NCBI GenBank assembly: GCA_030627725.1 | Contig: DAOVSZ010000170.1 | Coordinates: forward strand, 1-6,197 | Origin: Desulfobulbaceae bacterium | Lineage (GTDB): Bacteria > Desulfobacterota > Desulfobulbia > Desulfobulbales > DAOVSZ01 | Direction: 5' to 3' | DNA length: 6,197 nt | Shown here: positions 1 to 5,519 of the stretch, one piece after another | Layout of the letters: each line of letters starts with the position of its first letter | How positions within the stretch are numbered: position 1 is the first letter of the stretch | Position numbers and translations under genes: made by a program | Notes under the pieces: generated by a model | Databases searched by the model: none | What the model saw: the letters and a program-made list of their open reading frames with translations, nothing else | Told to the model about the DNA's origin: nothing

Positions 1-67
1 AGATGGACATTCCTGCTTTTCTCCCATAAATCAATGTGTTGAAAGCTCATTGGGGAGGAGAGGCCTC

Positions 68-148
68 ATGTACCACAAAAAAAATAACTCGTTGAATTTG
101 CAGGGAAAATTCAAAAAAATGAAAAAATGGACATATGCTCAATATTAA
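68..148 (+). CDS. possible 26-residue lysine-rich small ORF
   Basis: An ATG at 68 is preceded by a very good Shine-Dalgarno stretch (GGAGGAG at 54-60, 7 bases before the start) and opens a 26-codon frame ending in TAA. The peptide begins MYHKKNNSLN and ends KKWTYAQY; it is strongly basic, with no signal peptide or membrane segment. I do not recognise it. The surrounding 250 bases are AT-rich, and an A-rich stretch produces lysine codons by chance, so only the ribosome site argues for translation. It lies downstream of mpl on the opposite strand and could belong to a transcript entering from outside the window. Confidence 0.2.
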   Translation: MYHKKNNSLNLQGKFKKMKKWTYAQY

Positions 149-184
149 AGATGACAAGAACATAAAATTGTCGGTCTCGTAAAA

Positions 185-245
185 AGCTGTTAGCTGTTAG
201 CTTGTGGTATTTCTTATTGATATCTTAAGCTAATCGCTAACGGCT
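185..245 (-). terminator. heptamer-built hairpin downstream of mpl, probable terminator
   Basis: Arms at 185-203 and 227-245 are complementary at 16 of 19 positions, separated by a 23-base loop. The outer end lies 7 bases past the mpl stop codon. Read on the minus strand, the second arm runs into AGCTTTTTACG, a short T-run as expected of a Rho-independent terminator for mpl. Both arms consist of roughly 7-base units: GCTGTTA twice on the left; GCTAATC, GCTAACG and GCTAATT on the right. The sequence may therefore also be a dispersed intergenic repeat doing terminator duty. Confidence 0.55.
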
Positions 246-251
246 AATTGC

Positions 252-1682
252 TTAGGCCCTTAATCTTTCAAGGAGGCGGGTGTGAATATTTTCAAAACCG
301 CCGTTGGAGAGAATAGCAACAACATCGCCGGACGAGACGGTCCTGTCCAGATGATCGATAATGGCGCCTGTATCGGAAAAATAGAGGGCATCCAGACCTC
401 GACGGCAAAGATCATCCACCAGCCGAGCGGCGGAAAAGCGTTCAGCCGGAGGAATGTTTTCCAGAGCTGCCGGCTCCATGACAATCACCTGACCGGCACT
501 GTCAAAGGTGGCAACATATGCCTCTTGAAAAACCCGGCGCCTGCTCGAATTTGTCCGCGGCTCAAACACAGCCACCAGCCGGCGGCCCTTATATGCTGCA
601 GCAAGAGCGCCCAGAGTCTCACGGACCGAGGTGGGGTGATGGGCAAAGTCATCGATGACGGTAACCCCTCGCTCAACCCCTCTTACCTCCTGCCGTCGAC
701 GAACTCCCTCAAAACTCTTCAAGCCGCCTGCCATGTCTTCGCTGCTCATTCCCAGGCGTTCGAGCACGGCAATCACCGCCAGGCAATTGAGAGCATTGTG
801 ACGGCCAGGCATGGATAAACCGAAGTCTCCGAAAAGAACGTCATTACGTCTGGCGCGAAATGTTGTCTCGGCCGCGGATATCCGCATATCCTCAAGCGAC
901 CAGTCAAGCCCGGACGTTTCACCGTAACTCACGACATCACATCCGGCTTCCGCAACAACCTCGCGCACCACAGGGTCATCGAAACACGCGACGAGACAGC
1001 CATCAGGCGGCATGATTCGCACCAGCTTCCGAAAAGAGCTCTTGACCGCCTCCAGATCAGCATAGATATCCGCATGATCAAATTCAATACTGGTTATTAT
1101 GGCAATATGAGGCCGATAATGGAGAAACTTGGGACCCTTATCAAAGAAGGCGGTATCATATTCATCACCTTCCGCCACAAAATAACTGCCGGCGCCTATA
1201 TTATAGTTACGCCCAAAGGCCTGGACCAACCCTCCGATCATAAATCCCGGAGTCAACCCTGCCCTGAAGAGTACCGTTGCGAGCAGAGAAGAGATTGTTG
1301 TCTTGCCGTGTGTGCCGGCAACCACCAGAGATGTCTTGTCCACGATAAAATAATGACTCAAGGCCTGGGGGAAGGAGACATAGGGGAGCGAGAGGTCCGC
1401 CAGGGCGACCGCCTCCGGGTTTTTGCGGGTAATAACGTTCCCGACAACGACCAAGTCCGGTTTCGGCGAAAGATTCTCCGGGGCATAGCCGCTCGTGACG
1501 GATACCCCGATCGAGGCCAAGAAATCACTCATGGGAGGATAGACGTTCGCATCAGAACCGCTCACATGATATCCTGCCTCTTTGAACATACCGGCCAAGG
1601 CGCCCATGCCGGTGCCACAGACACCCATGAGATGAATATGATGAACTTCAGAGGGGAATTGATTTAAATCAGGGTCAAGCAC
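252..1682 (-). CDS. mpl: UDP-N-acetylmuramate:L-alanyl-gamma-D-glutamyl-meso-diaminopimelate ligase (Mpl)
   Basis: This cytoplasmic ATP-dependent ligase reattaches the tripeptide L-Ala-D-Glu-mDAP, recovered from turned-over peptidoglycan, to UDP-MurNAc, feeding recycled peptide back into wall synthesis. The 476-residue protein has the full Mur ligase layout: an N-terminal nucleotide-sugar-binding fold with GTGMG at 23-27, the ATP P-loop GTHGKTT at 123-129, the central EGDEYD at 171-176 and FDHADIY at 201-207, DFAHHPT at 345-351, and a C-terminal domain. EPRTNSSRR at 374-382 is typical of Mpl; MurC has a different motif there, which is why I call Mpl rather than MurC. The start is GTG at 1682, with GGAG nine bases upstream. 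It lies 18 bases after the small gene at 1701-1898 and is probably cotranscribed with it. The gene appears intact. Confidence 0.95.
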   Translation of the reverse strand: MLDPDLNQFPSEVHHIHLMGVCGTGMGALAGMFKEAGYHVSGSDANVYPPMSDFLASIGVSVTSGYAPENLSPKPDLVVVGNVITRKNPEAVALADLSLPYVSFPQALSHYFIVDKTSLVVAGTHGKTTISSLLATVLFRAGLTPGFMIGGLVQAFGRNYNIGAGSYFVAEGDEYDTAFFDKGPKFLHYRPHIAIITSIEFDHADIYADLEAVKSSFRKLVRIMPPDGCLVACFDDPVVREVVAEAGCDVVSYGETSGLDWSLEDMRISAAETTFRARRNDVLFGDFGLSMPGRHNALNCLAVIAVLERLGMSSEDMAGGLKSFEGVRRRQEVRGVERGVTVIDDFAHHPTSVRETLGALAAAYKGRRLVAVFEPRTNSSRRRVFQEAYVATFDSAGQVIVMEPAALENIPPAERFSAARLVDDLCRRGLDALYFSDTGAIIDHLDRTVSSGDVVAILSNGGFENIHTRLLERLRA

Positions 1683-1700
1683 AGCGGTTATCTCCAGATA

Positions 1701-1898
1701 TTACTTCCCTTGAGAACGAACAGAATTTTGCACGGATTTGAAAATCGTATCAAAGGTCTCATCAAAATTCTGCGGAGAAAGACGCCCGACTTCGATAAAC
1801 TTGACCACGACCTCCTTGGCCACCTTGAGAATGGCATCATCGGTAATGGGCTTGTTTTTAAACGGCTTCTGTTCATTAGACTTATTCTGCTGGCTCAT
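1701..1898 (-). CDS. 65-residue conserved-type small protein upstream of mpl
   Basis: An ATG at 1898 preceded by AGGTGG (1906-1911, 7-base spacing) opens a 65-residue frame ending in TAA. The protein starts polar and charged (residues 1-18, rich in Q, N and K), then has a predicted helical core with the phrases AILKVAKE, VVVKFIEVGRLSP and NFDETFDTIF. It has no signal peptide, membrane segment, cysteine or metal motif, so it should be cytoplasmic. The patterned core looks like a real, conserved small protein; from memory, similar short proteins occur in Desulfobacterota, but I cannot name a family. The 18-base gap to mpl argues for an operon and perhaps a role near wall recycling or division, which is only inference. 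An overlapping frame on the same strand (1688-1876) has no comparable ribosome site or protein-like pattern. Confidence 0.75.
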   Translation of the reverse strand: MSQQNKSNEQKPFKNKPITDDAILKVAKEVVVKFIEVGRLSPQNFDETFDTIFKSVQNSVRSQGK

Positions 1899-1915
1899 CA
1901 GATAACCACCTAATA

Positions 1916-1929
1916 TTAAATTAATTTAA
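1916..1929. repeat. perfect 14-bp AT palindrome upstream of the small gene
   Basis: TTAAATTAATTTAA reads identically on both strands and lies 18-31 bases upstream of the ATG at 1898, immediately outside its ribosome site. It may be the AT-rich -10 region of the promoter for the minus-strand operon, or a dimeric repressor site; an all-AT palindrome could also occur by chance in this AT-rich spacer. Confidence 0.3.
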
Positions 1930-1941
1930 AAAACACTAAGC

Positions 1942-2051
1942 TGTAACTGCTCAGCAGTGCCCCAGATACGCGCAAGCAGGCTTGTGAACTATAGTCGTCC
2001 TATGTGAGCCAGCCTGATCGTGCACAGATGGGGTGCTGCTGAGCAGTTACA
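1942..2051. repeat. 110-base imperfect inverted repeat (MITE-like element or structured RNA)
   Basis: The termini are perfect inverted repeats of 16 bases (TGTAACTGCTCAGCAG at 1942-1957 and its complement at 2036-2051). Pairing continues inward as two G-T type pairs, five more matches (CCCCA against TGGGG), then interrupted pairing including AGGCT-type matches at 1977-1982 with 2011-2016, and a small tip near 1991-2003. The whole stretch therefore folds as one long hairpin. No reading frame of note lies inside. A compact palindromic non-coding element with sharp ends suggests a miniature inverted-repeat transposable element or REP-like repeat. No convincing target-site duplication is visible: TAAAAAA occurs at 1927-1933 and 2052-2058, but the left copy is offset from the terminus by 8 bases. 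A structured RNA is the alternative. Confidence 0.7.
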
Positions 2052-2052
2052 T

Positions 2053-2108
2053 AAAAAAAGAACCTCTGTGCGGCAAGAAGAAGGCCGTTTCTTGTTCGCC
2101 GACAGAGG
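2053..2108 (-). terminator. strong terminator-shaped hairpin in the divergent intergenic region
   Basis: CCTCTGT (2063-2069) pairs with ACAGAGG (2102-2108). The stem continues with CGGC (2071-2074) against GCCG (2098-2101) and AAGAA (2075-2079) against TTCTT (2089-2093). On the minus strand it is followed by TTCTTTTTTT (2053-2062), a textbook Rho-independent signal; on the plus strand the tail is only CTTTTC. Its position is odd, because it precedes the minus-strand operon instead of following a gene. It may end an upstream minus-strand transcript, act as a leader attenuator for 1701-1898 and mpl, or belong with the adjacent 110-base repeat. Confidence 0.6.
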
Positions 2109-2157
2109 CTTTTCAGGAAAAACCGGCGAGGCCCTCCCCCAAAATATTTAAATTATT

Positions 2158-2186
2158 TCTTTACTCTACCCACCTCAATTTGTAAA
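2158..2186 (-). promoter_or_regulatory. weak candidate minus-strand promoter upstream of the hairpins
   Basis: On the minus strand, TTTACA (2181-2186), close to the sigma-70 -35 consensus, is followed after 17 bases by TAAAGA (2158-2163), a poor -10 match. If used, it would make a leader of about 250 bases containing both the terminator hairpin and the 110-base hairpin before the small gene. The prediction is weak and AT-rich spacers give many such matches; a second candidate (TTACAG, 17 bases, TAATTT) lies nearer the gene at about 1922-1949. Confidence 0.2.
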
Positions 2187-2234
2187 GCTTATGTAACTAT
2201 TCAATTGCACCCCATCTTTAAGAAGGAGTCCCCG

Positions 2235-3197
2235 ATGATCTTCCGAAACATCTTTGGAGTGTCGTTTCTGGCCATTCTTCTCACCGGCTGTGTCGTCAAG
2301 CAGATGGTTACCGGTGAATATTACCTGCAGACCGAAAAATACGCAGACGGCGCCCGCGCCTTTCGTCAGGAAATCTTGAAAGCCCCCAGGTCACCTGAAA
2401 CAAATTATTATATGGGCCGATTCCTGCTGGCGGAAAAAAAACATGCCGATGCCCTGAAACATCTGCAGAAGGCTGTCAGATACAGACCTTCCAATGCCGA
2501 ATACCATTTCTGGCTTGGCGTGGCATACGGAGCCTCCGGGAAACACGTTCTTGAACGGAAAAGCTACGAAAAAGCCCTTTCCTGCAATCCCAGGCATCTT
2601 CAATCTCTTATCTACCTCGGTCACTGGCATCTTGAACAGAAAAAATACCATTCGTCGCTCACCAATTACCGGAAAGTCCTTGAGATCTGGCCGGAATGCC
2701 CATCCGCCCTGTACAACCGCGGTATGATAATGAGGGCATTAAACAGGACCCCGGAGGAAAGGCAGGCATGGAAAGAATATCTGGCCCATTACCCTGCCGG
2801 CCCCATGGCGCGGCGGGCGGTGATCAATCTGAACAGGCTTGGAGACTTTGCATACCGGAACCACATTTTCGGCCACCGGACCGTTACCCTGAAAAAAATC
2901 CGCTTCAACTCATTTTCTCCTGACATCTCGAAAACATCCTTTGCATCTCTTGATCTTGTCGGGGAAATCCTTTCCAACGCCAACACACTTTCCATCCATG
3001 TCATTGCCTATCAGAAGAACAACGAAAAACTTGCCAAAGCGCGGGCGCAAAGCATCAAAAAATACCTGCTGGCAAGATTCTCCAAGGTGCGTTCATCACA
3101 AATCCAGCTGAGCTGGTTTACGGCGCCGGAAAAGATCACCTCGGGCAAAAAAACATTTATAGAAGAAGAATCCATCAATATTTTCTCATCACCATAA
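2235..3197 (+). CDS. TPR-repeat lipoprotein, probably outer-membrane anchored
   Basis: The 320-residue protein has a short signal peptide with lipobox LTGC, lipidated Cys at 19; the +2 residue is Val, not Asp, so outer-membrane sorting is expected. About five TPR-like units span 24-190 (for example the stretch with YYMGRFLLAEKK, and SALYNRGMIMRALN). A linker with LNRLGDFAYR follows, then a C-terminal alpha/beta domain (about 220-320) with LSIHVIAYQ, KARAQSIKKYL and QLSWF, loosely reminiscent of the OmpA C-terminal fold. Cysteines 117 and 155 lie in neighbouring repeats. I chose ATG 2235 over the upstream in-frame TTG at 2205 because AAGGAG (2223-2228) lies 6 bases before it and the signal peptide begins there. 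It is colinear and clearly homologous with the periplasmic part of the protein at 3888-5057. Exact function unknown; likely a periplasmic interaction module linked to the sigma factor next door. Confidence 0.85.
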   Translation: MIFRNIFGVSFLAILLTGCVVKQMVTGEYYLQTEKYADGARAFRQEILKAPRSPETNYYMGRFLLAEKKHADALKHLQKAVRYRPSNAEYHFWLGVAYGASGKHVLERKSYEKALSCNPRHLQSLIYLGHWHLEQKKYHSSLTNYRKVLEIWPECPSALYNRGMIMRALNRTPEERQAWKEYLAHYPAGPMARRAVINLNRLGDFAYRNHIFGHRTVTLKKIRFNSFSPDISKTSFASLDLVGEILSNANTLSIHVIAYQKNNEKLAKARAQSIKKYLLARFSKVRSSQIQLSWFTAPEKITSGKKTFIEEESINIFSSP

Positions 3198-3252
3198 GCC
3201 GGCTTATTAAACACAGCTTCACCGCTGAAAAAGGGTCTCATCTTTTTTTTTT
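3194..3252 (+). other. palindrome over the lipoprotein stop and a downstream T10 run
   Basis: The lipoprotein stop codon lies inside a perfect 14-base palindrome (ATAAGCCGGCTTAT, 3194-3207). Some 35 bases later there is an uninterrupted run of ten T (3243-3252), with only weak pairing before it (AAAAAG against CTTTTT, and TTCA against TGAA). This may be a weak terminator separating the lipoprotein gene from the sigma operon, but the stem is poor, so read-through is likely. Confidence 0.3.
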
Positions 3253-3270
3253 GCAAATAATTGCGTATTT

Positions 3271-3299
3271 TGTGACCTGATGCCGCTTCTCTCCGTATA
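3271..3299 (+). promoter_or_regulatory. candidate ECF-type promoter for the sigma operon
   Basis: TGTGACC (3271-3277), 16 bases, then CGTATA (3294-3299) has the shape of an ECF promoter: an AC-containing -35 and a CGTA-like -10 at 16-base spacing. It lies 41 bases before the sigma-factor ATG, where an autoregulated ECF operon usually has its promoter. The overlapping TATATT (3296-3301) could instead serve as a sigma-70 -10, but its best -35 is 20 bases away. I did not find the same pair upstream of the lipoprotein or of the gene at 5554. Confidence 0.35.
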
Positions 3300-3340
3300 T
3301 TATTTCAGAAACACAAAATTTGGGCAGGTACCCCTGGTTC

Positions 3341-3895
3341 ATGAATGATTCAGATGAAAGTATTATCGATGAGGTGCTCCAGGGGAACACGGAACAGTTT
3401 GCCCTTCTCATCAAAAGATACGAAAAACCGATATTCAATCTTATGTATCGTCTGTCCGGTTCCACAGAAGATGCCGCTGATCTCACGCAGGAGACCTTTC
3501 TGCGGGCATATGACAAGCTTGAACAATTCAGGCCCGGGGCAAGATTCTTTTCATGGCTCTATACCATCGGAATAAATCTGTCCAGAGACTGGCAACGGAA
3601 ATACAAACCGACACAGGATCTTGATGAAACCGTGCTGAATCAAAGGGCCCAATCCGAATATGACAATGACCGCCCTGATCTGCTGGAACTGAAACAGGAT
3701 GTCGAGATTCTTCACCAATGTCTTACGGAACTGCCGCTCGATTACCGGGAAGCGCTCATCCTTCGATTTCAACGGGAATTGCAACTCAAAGAAGTAGCGG
3801 AAATTTTAAACATATCTCTCAGTGGCGCCAAGATGCGTGTCCGCCGGGGGCTGGAAAAATTACGCGTTATAATGCTGGAGAAGGGACATGAATAG
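3341..3895 (+). CDS. ECF-family RNA polymerase sigma factor
   Basis: The 184-residue protein has the two-domain layout of sigma-70 group 4. Sigma region 2 (about 20-87) contains the core-binding and -10-recognition part DAADLTQETFLRAY and the stretch FFSWLYTIGINLSRDW. A variable linker (about 88-122) is rich in acidic and polar residues. Sigma region 4 (about 124-176) contains LPLDYREALILRF and the helix-turn-helix QLKEVAEILNISLSGAKMRVRRG, here joined only to name its parts. It directs polymerase to stress or envelope promoters and is usually held by a membrane anti-sigma factor encoded next to it, as here. I prefer ATG 3341 to the in-frame TTG at 3320, which lacks a ribosome site; AGGTA at 3326-3330 is a weak site for 3341. 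The 3' end overlaps the next gene by 8 bases. No C-terminal extension. Confidence 0.93.
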   Translation: MNDSDESIIDEVLQGNTEQFALLIKRYEKPIFNLMYRLSGSTEDAADLTQETFLRAYDKLEQFRPGARFFSWLYTIGINLSRDWQRKYKPTQDLDETVLNQRAQSEYDNDRPDLLELKQDVEILHQCLTELPLDYREALILRFQRELQLKEVAEILNISLSGAKMRVRRGLEKLRVIMLEKGHE

Positions 3896-5057
3896 AGAGA
3901 GTTCTTACCCAGAGTCTACAGTGCCCAACGGTCCGGAAGACAAACAATTTCTCGAACTCCAAGAGATGATTCGTGATCTTCCCGACATTGACCCGCCTGC
4001 CGTCCTGGCGCCTTCAATCATGCAGCAGCTTACGCCGAGAAAGAGACCCTTCCTGCGGCGAATTTCCGATTTCATCAGATCGCGAAGAACCATCACCTTT
4101 GTGCCGGGCCAGATTGTGGCTGCCGCAGCATGCCTTCTTCTCTTTTTCTCCCTCGGGGTCTGGACTGGTTCAGAAAACAAAGAATCCGTTCCTACACTTC
4201 AGAAGCACGTGGCGCCCTTAATGACCGATAGCAGGTCTGGTCCGGCTCTTCACTATCAAATGGGAAGAAATCTCCTCGTTGCAGGAAAACCGGAGCAGGC
4301 CCTTCCTTATTTTAAACAGGCGGCAGCGTCCTCTCCCGACAATCCGGAATATCTTTTCTGGAAAGGAGTCAGCCATTCGGCCCTTGATGAATTTGATCTG
4401 GAAAGAGAGAGCTATATGAAAGCCATCAGCCATGCCCCTGACCACTCTTTCGCCTCTCTCTACCTTGGCCACAACCTTATGGAATCAGGAAATTATTCGG
4501 AAGCCCTCAGACAATATGACAGGGTCCTGGAAATCGATCCGGAGTCACTTGAGGCATCCTATAACCGCGGGCTGGTCTTTGCAAAGATGGACAAGGTCCG
4601 GGAAGAGACCCTTGCCTGGAAATCATTCCTTGCCGGACATCAGTCGGGCAAGTGGGCCATACGCGCGGTCGACCACTTAAACAGCCTCGGGGACTTCTCC
4701 TTCAGAACCTATCAGATAGGCCTGCGCAGAATAGTAGCGCGTCAGACAACGTTCACGCCTGAGGGCATGGTTACGCCTGAAAGCATTGAAAGCCTTCTTC
4801 GAATCGGTCGTGCAAGCGAACACAATACTGCCATGACCCTGCACCTTGTAACCTATGTCAAAAATGACATTGGCGAAGCCAAAAAAAGGGCAAATAACCT
4901 GAAGCGAGTAATGACAAAACATTTTCCCGGCGCCTCACACCGGTTGAAAATCAGCTGGTTCAACGAAACTGAAAAGATTCAGATTCATGACGACCTGCAT
5001 TCTCTGGATGAATCCGTCATGATCTTCGGAGAACGGAACAAAAAAATATCCATATAA
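3888..5057 (+). CDS. putative anti-sigma factor with one membrane helix and periplasmic TPR domain
   Basis: The 389-residue protein starts inside the sigma gene (ATG 3888, GGAG seven bases before it), so translation is probably coupled. Residues 1-70 are cytoplasmic, with LQEMIRDLPDIDPPAVLAPSIMQQL-type sequence (about 24-48) resembling the tail of many anti-sigma domains, then a basic stretch. There is no His-Cys zinc motif; this region contains no cysteine. One hydrophobic helix at about 75-93 should cross the inner membrane with N inside. Four TPR-like units (about 119-254) follow, then LNSLGDFSFR and a C-terminal alpha/beta domain (about 275-380) with MTLHLVTYV, KKRANNLKRVM and LKISWF. The part after the helix is colinear with the lipoprotein at 2235-3197 (shared LERxSY, YLGH, VLEI, YNRG, LNxLGDF, SWF). 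The anti-sigma role is inferred from overlap, topology and the N-terminal pattern. Confidence 0.8.
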   Translation: MNRESSYPESTVPNGPEDKQFLELQEMIRDLPDIDPPAVLAPSIMQQLTPRKRPFLRRISDFIRSRRTITFVPGQIVAAAACLLLFFSLGVWTGSENKESVPTLQKHVAPLMTDSRSGPALHYQMGRNLLVAGKPEQALPYFKQAAASSPDNPEYLFWKGVSHSALDEFDLERESYMKAISHAPDHSFASLYLGHNLMESGNYSEALRQYDRVLEIDPESLEASYNRGLVFAKMDKVREETLAWKSFLAGHQSGKWAIRAVDHLNSLGDFSFRTYQIGLRRIVARQTTFTPEGMVTPESIESLLRIGRASEHNTAMTLHLVTYVKNDIGEAKKRANNLKRVMTKHFPGASHRLKISWFNETEKIQIHDDLHSLDESVMIFGERNKKISI

Positions 5058-5083
5058 ATGAGAAGCGAACGAGGAGATTTTAA

Positions 5084-5440
5084 ATGGAATCAGTTTTAAT
5101 TGTTGACGGTGACAGAACGATGTCGCGGCAGCTGGAACTGTGCCTGCAACTGAACAAATTTAATGCGATCTCTGTGACGAATGTCGCCGACGGACTGACA
5201 ATAGCCGACAAATGGCGGCCGGATTTTATTCTCGTAGACAAAGATTTTCAGGACACACAGTTTATGCGGGACATTCAGTCAAAGGTGCTTGAGGATGAAA
5301 TTGACTGCAAGGTCGTCATGATCGGAAGCACAAGAAAAAGCAGAAAAACTGCGAGGGAGAAAAAAAGTTCAGGAGTGCATGAATACATCGACAAACCGTT
5401 TCAAATGGATGACATATTCAGTGTCCTCCGAAGCAACTGA
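5084..5440 (+). CDS. stand-alone response-regulator receiver domain protein
   Basis: The 118-residue protein is a single CheY-like receiver fold with no output domain. It begins SVLIVDGD (acidic residues D8 and D10, where the usual second Asp of the metal-binding pair, position 9, is Gly). The expected phosphate acceptor is D52 in DFILVDKDF, a hydrophobic strand with Gly-Ser-Thr follows at 81-83, and the conserved lysine is K104 in YIDKPF. Phosphorylation therefore looks possible. Its start has GGAG at 5073-5076, seven bases upstream, and the gene lies 26 bases after the anti-sigma gene, so it is probably in the same operon. No histidine kinase is encoded in the window; a partner must lie elsewhere. 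It may relay a second signal to the sigma circuit through protein contact. Confidence 0.88.
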   Translation: MESVLIVDGDRTMSRQLELCLQLNKFNAISVTNVADGLTIADKWRPDFILVDKDFQDTQFMRDIQSKVLEDEIDCKVVMIGSTRKSRKTAREKKSSGVHEYIDKPFQMDDIFSVLRSN

Positions 5441-5519
5441 CCCCAAAAGGAGACAAAAGCCAACACACATATCATTAAAAAAACATCTGGAAGAAGCACG
5501 AGGATTCGTAGATAGGATG

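Noticed and set aside
282..818. 178-codon frame on the plus strand
   Set aside because: It lies entirely antisense to mpl, whose motifs are intact; the peptide has no family pattern and there is no convincing ribosome site.
1074..1667. 197-codon frame on the plus strand
   Set aside because: Antisense shadow of the N-terminal half of mpl, with Arg- and Cys-rich composition typical of a wrong frame.
1942..2115. 6S RNA or another known RNA covering both hairpins
   Set aside because: Size and long-hairpin shape are suggestive, but I could not match conserved 6S features, and sharp perfect termini fit a repeat element better.
2192..2219. ECF-like promoter (TGTAAC) upstream of the lipoprotein
   Set aside because: TGTAAC at 2192-2197 has no CGTA-like -10 at 16-17 bases; the position holds ATCTTT instead.
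2205..2234. Upstream TTG start for the lipoprotein
   Set aside because: No ribosome site precedes it, and it would put ten polar residues before a standard lipoprotein signal peptide; ATG 2235 has a good site.
3238..3516. 92-codon minus-strand frame over the sigma gene start
   Set aside because: It covers the sigma promoter region and conserved sigma region 2 in antisense and has no recognisable features.
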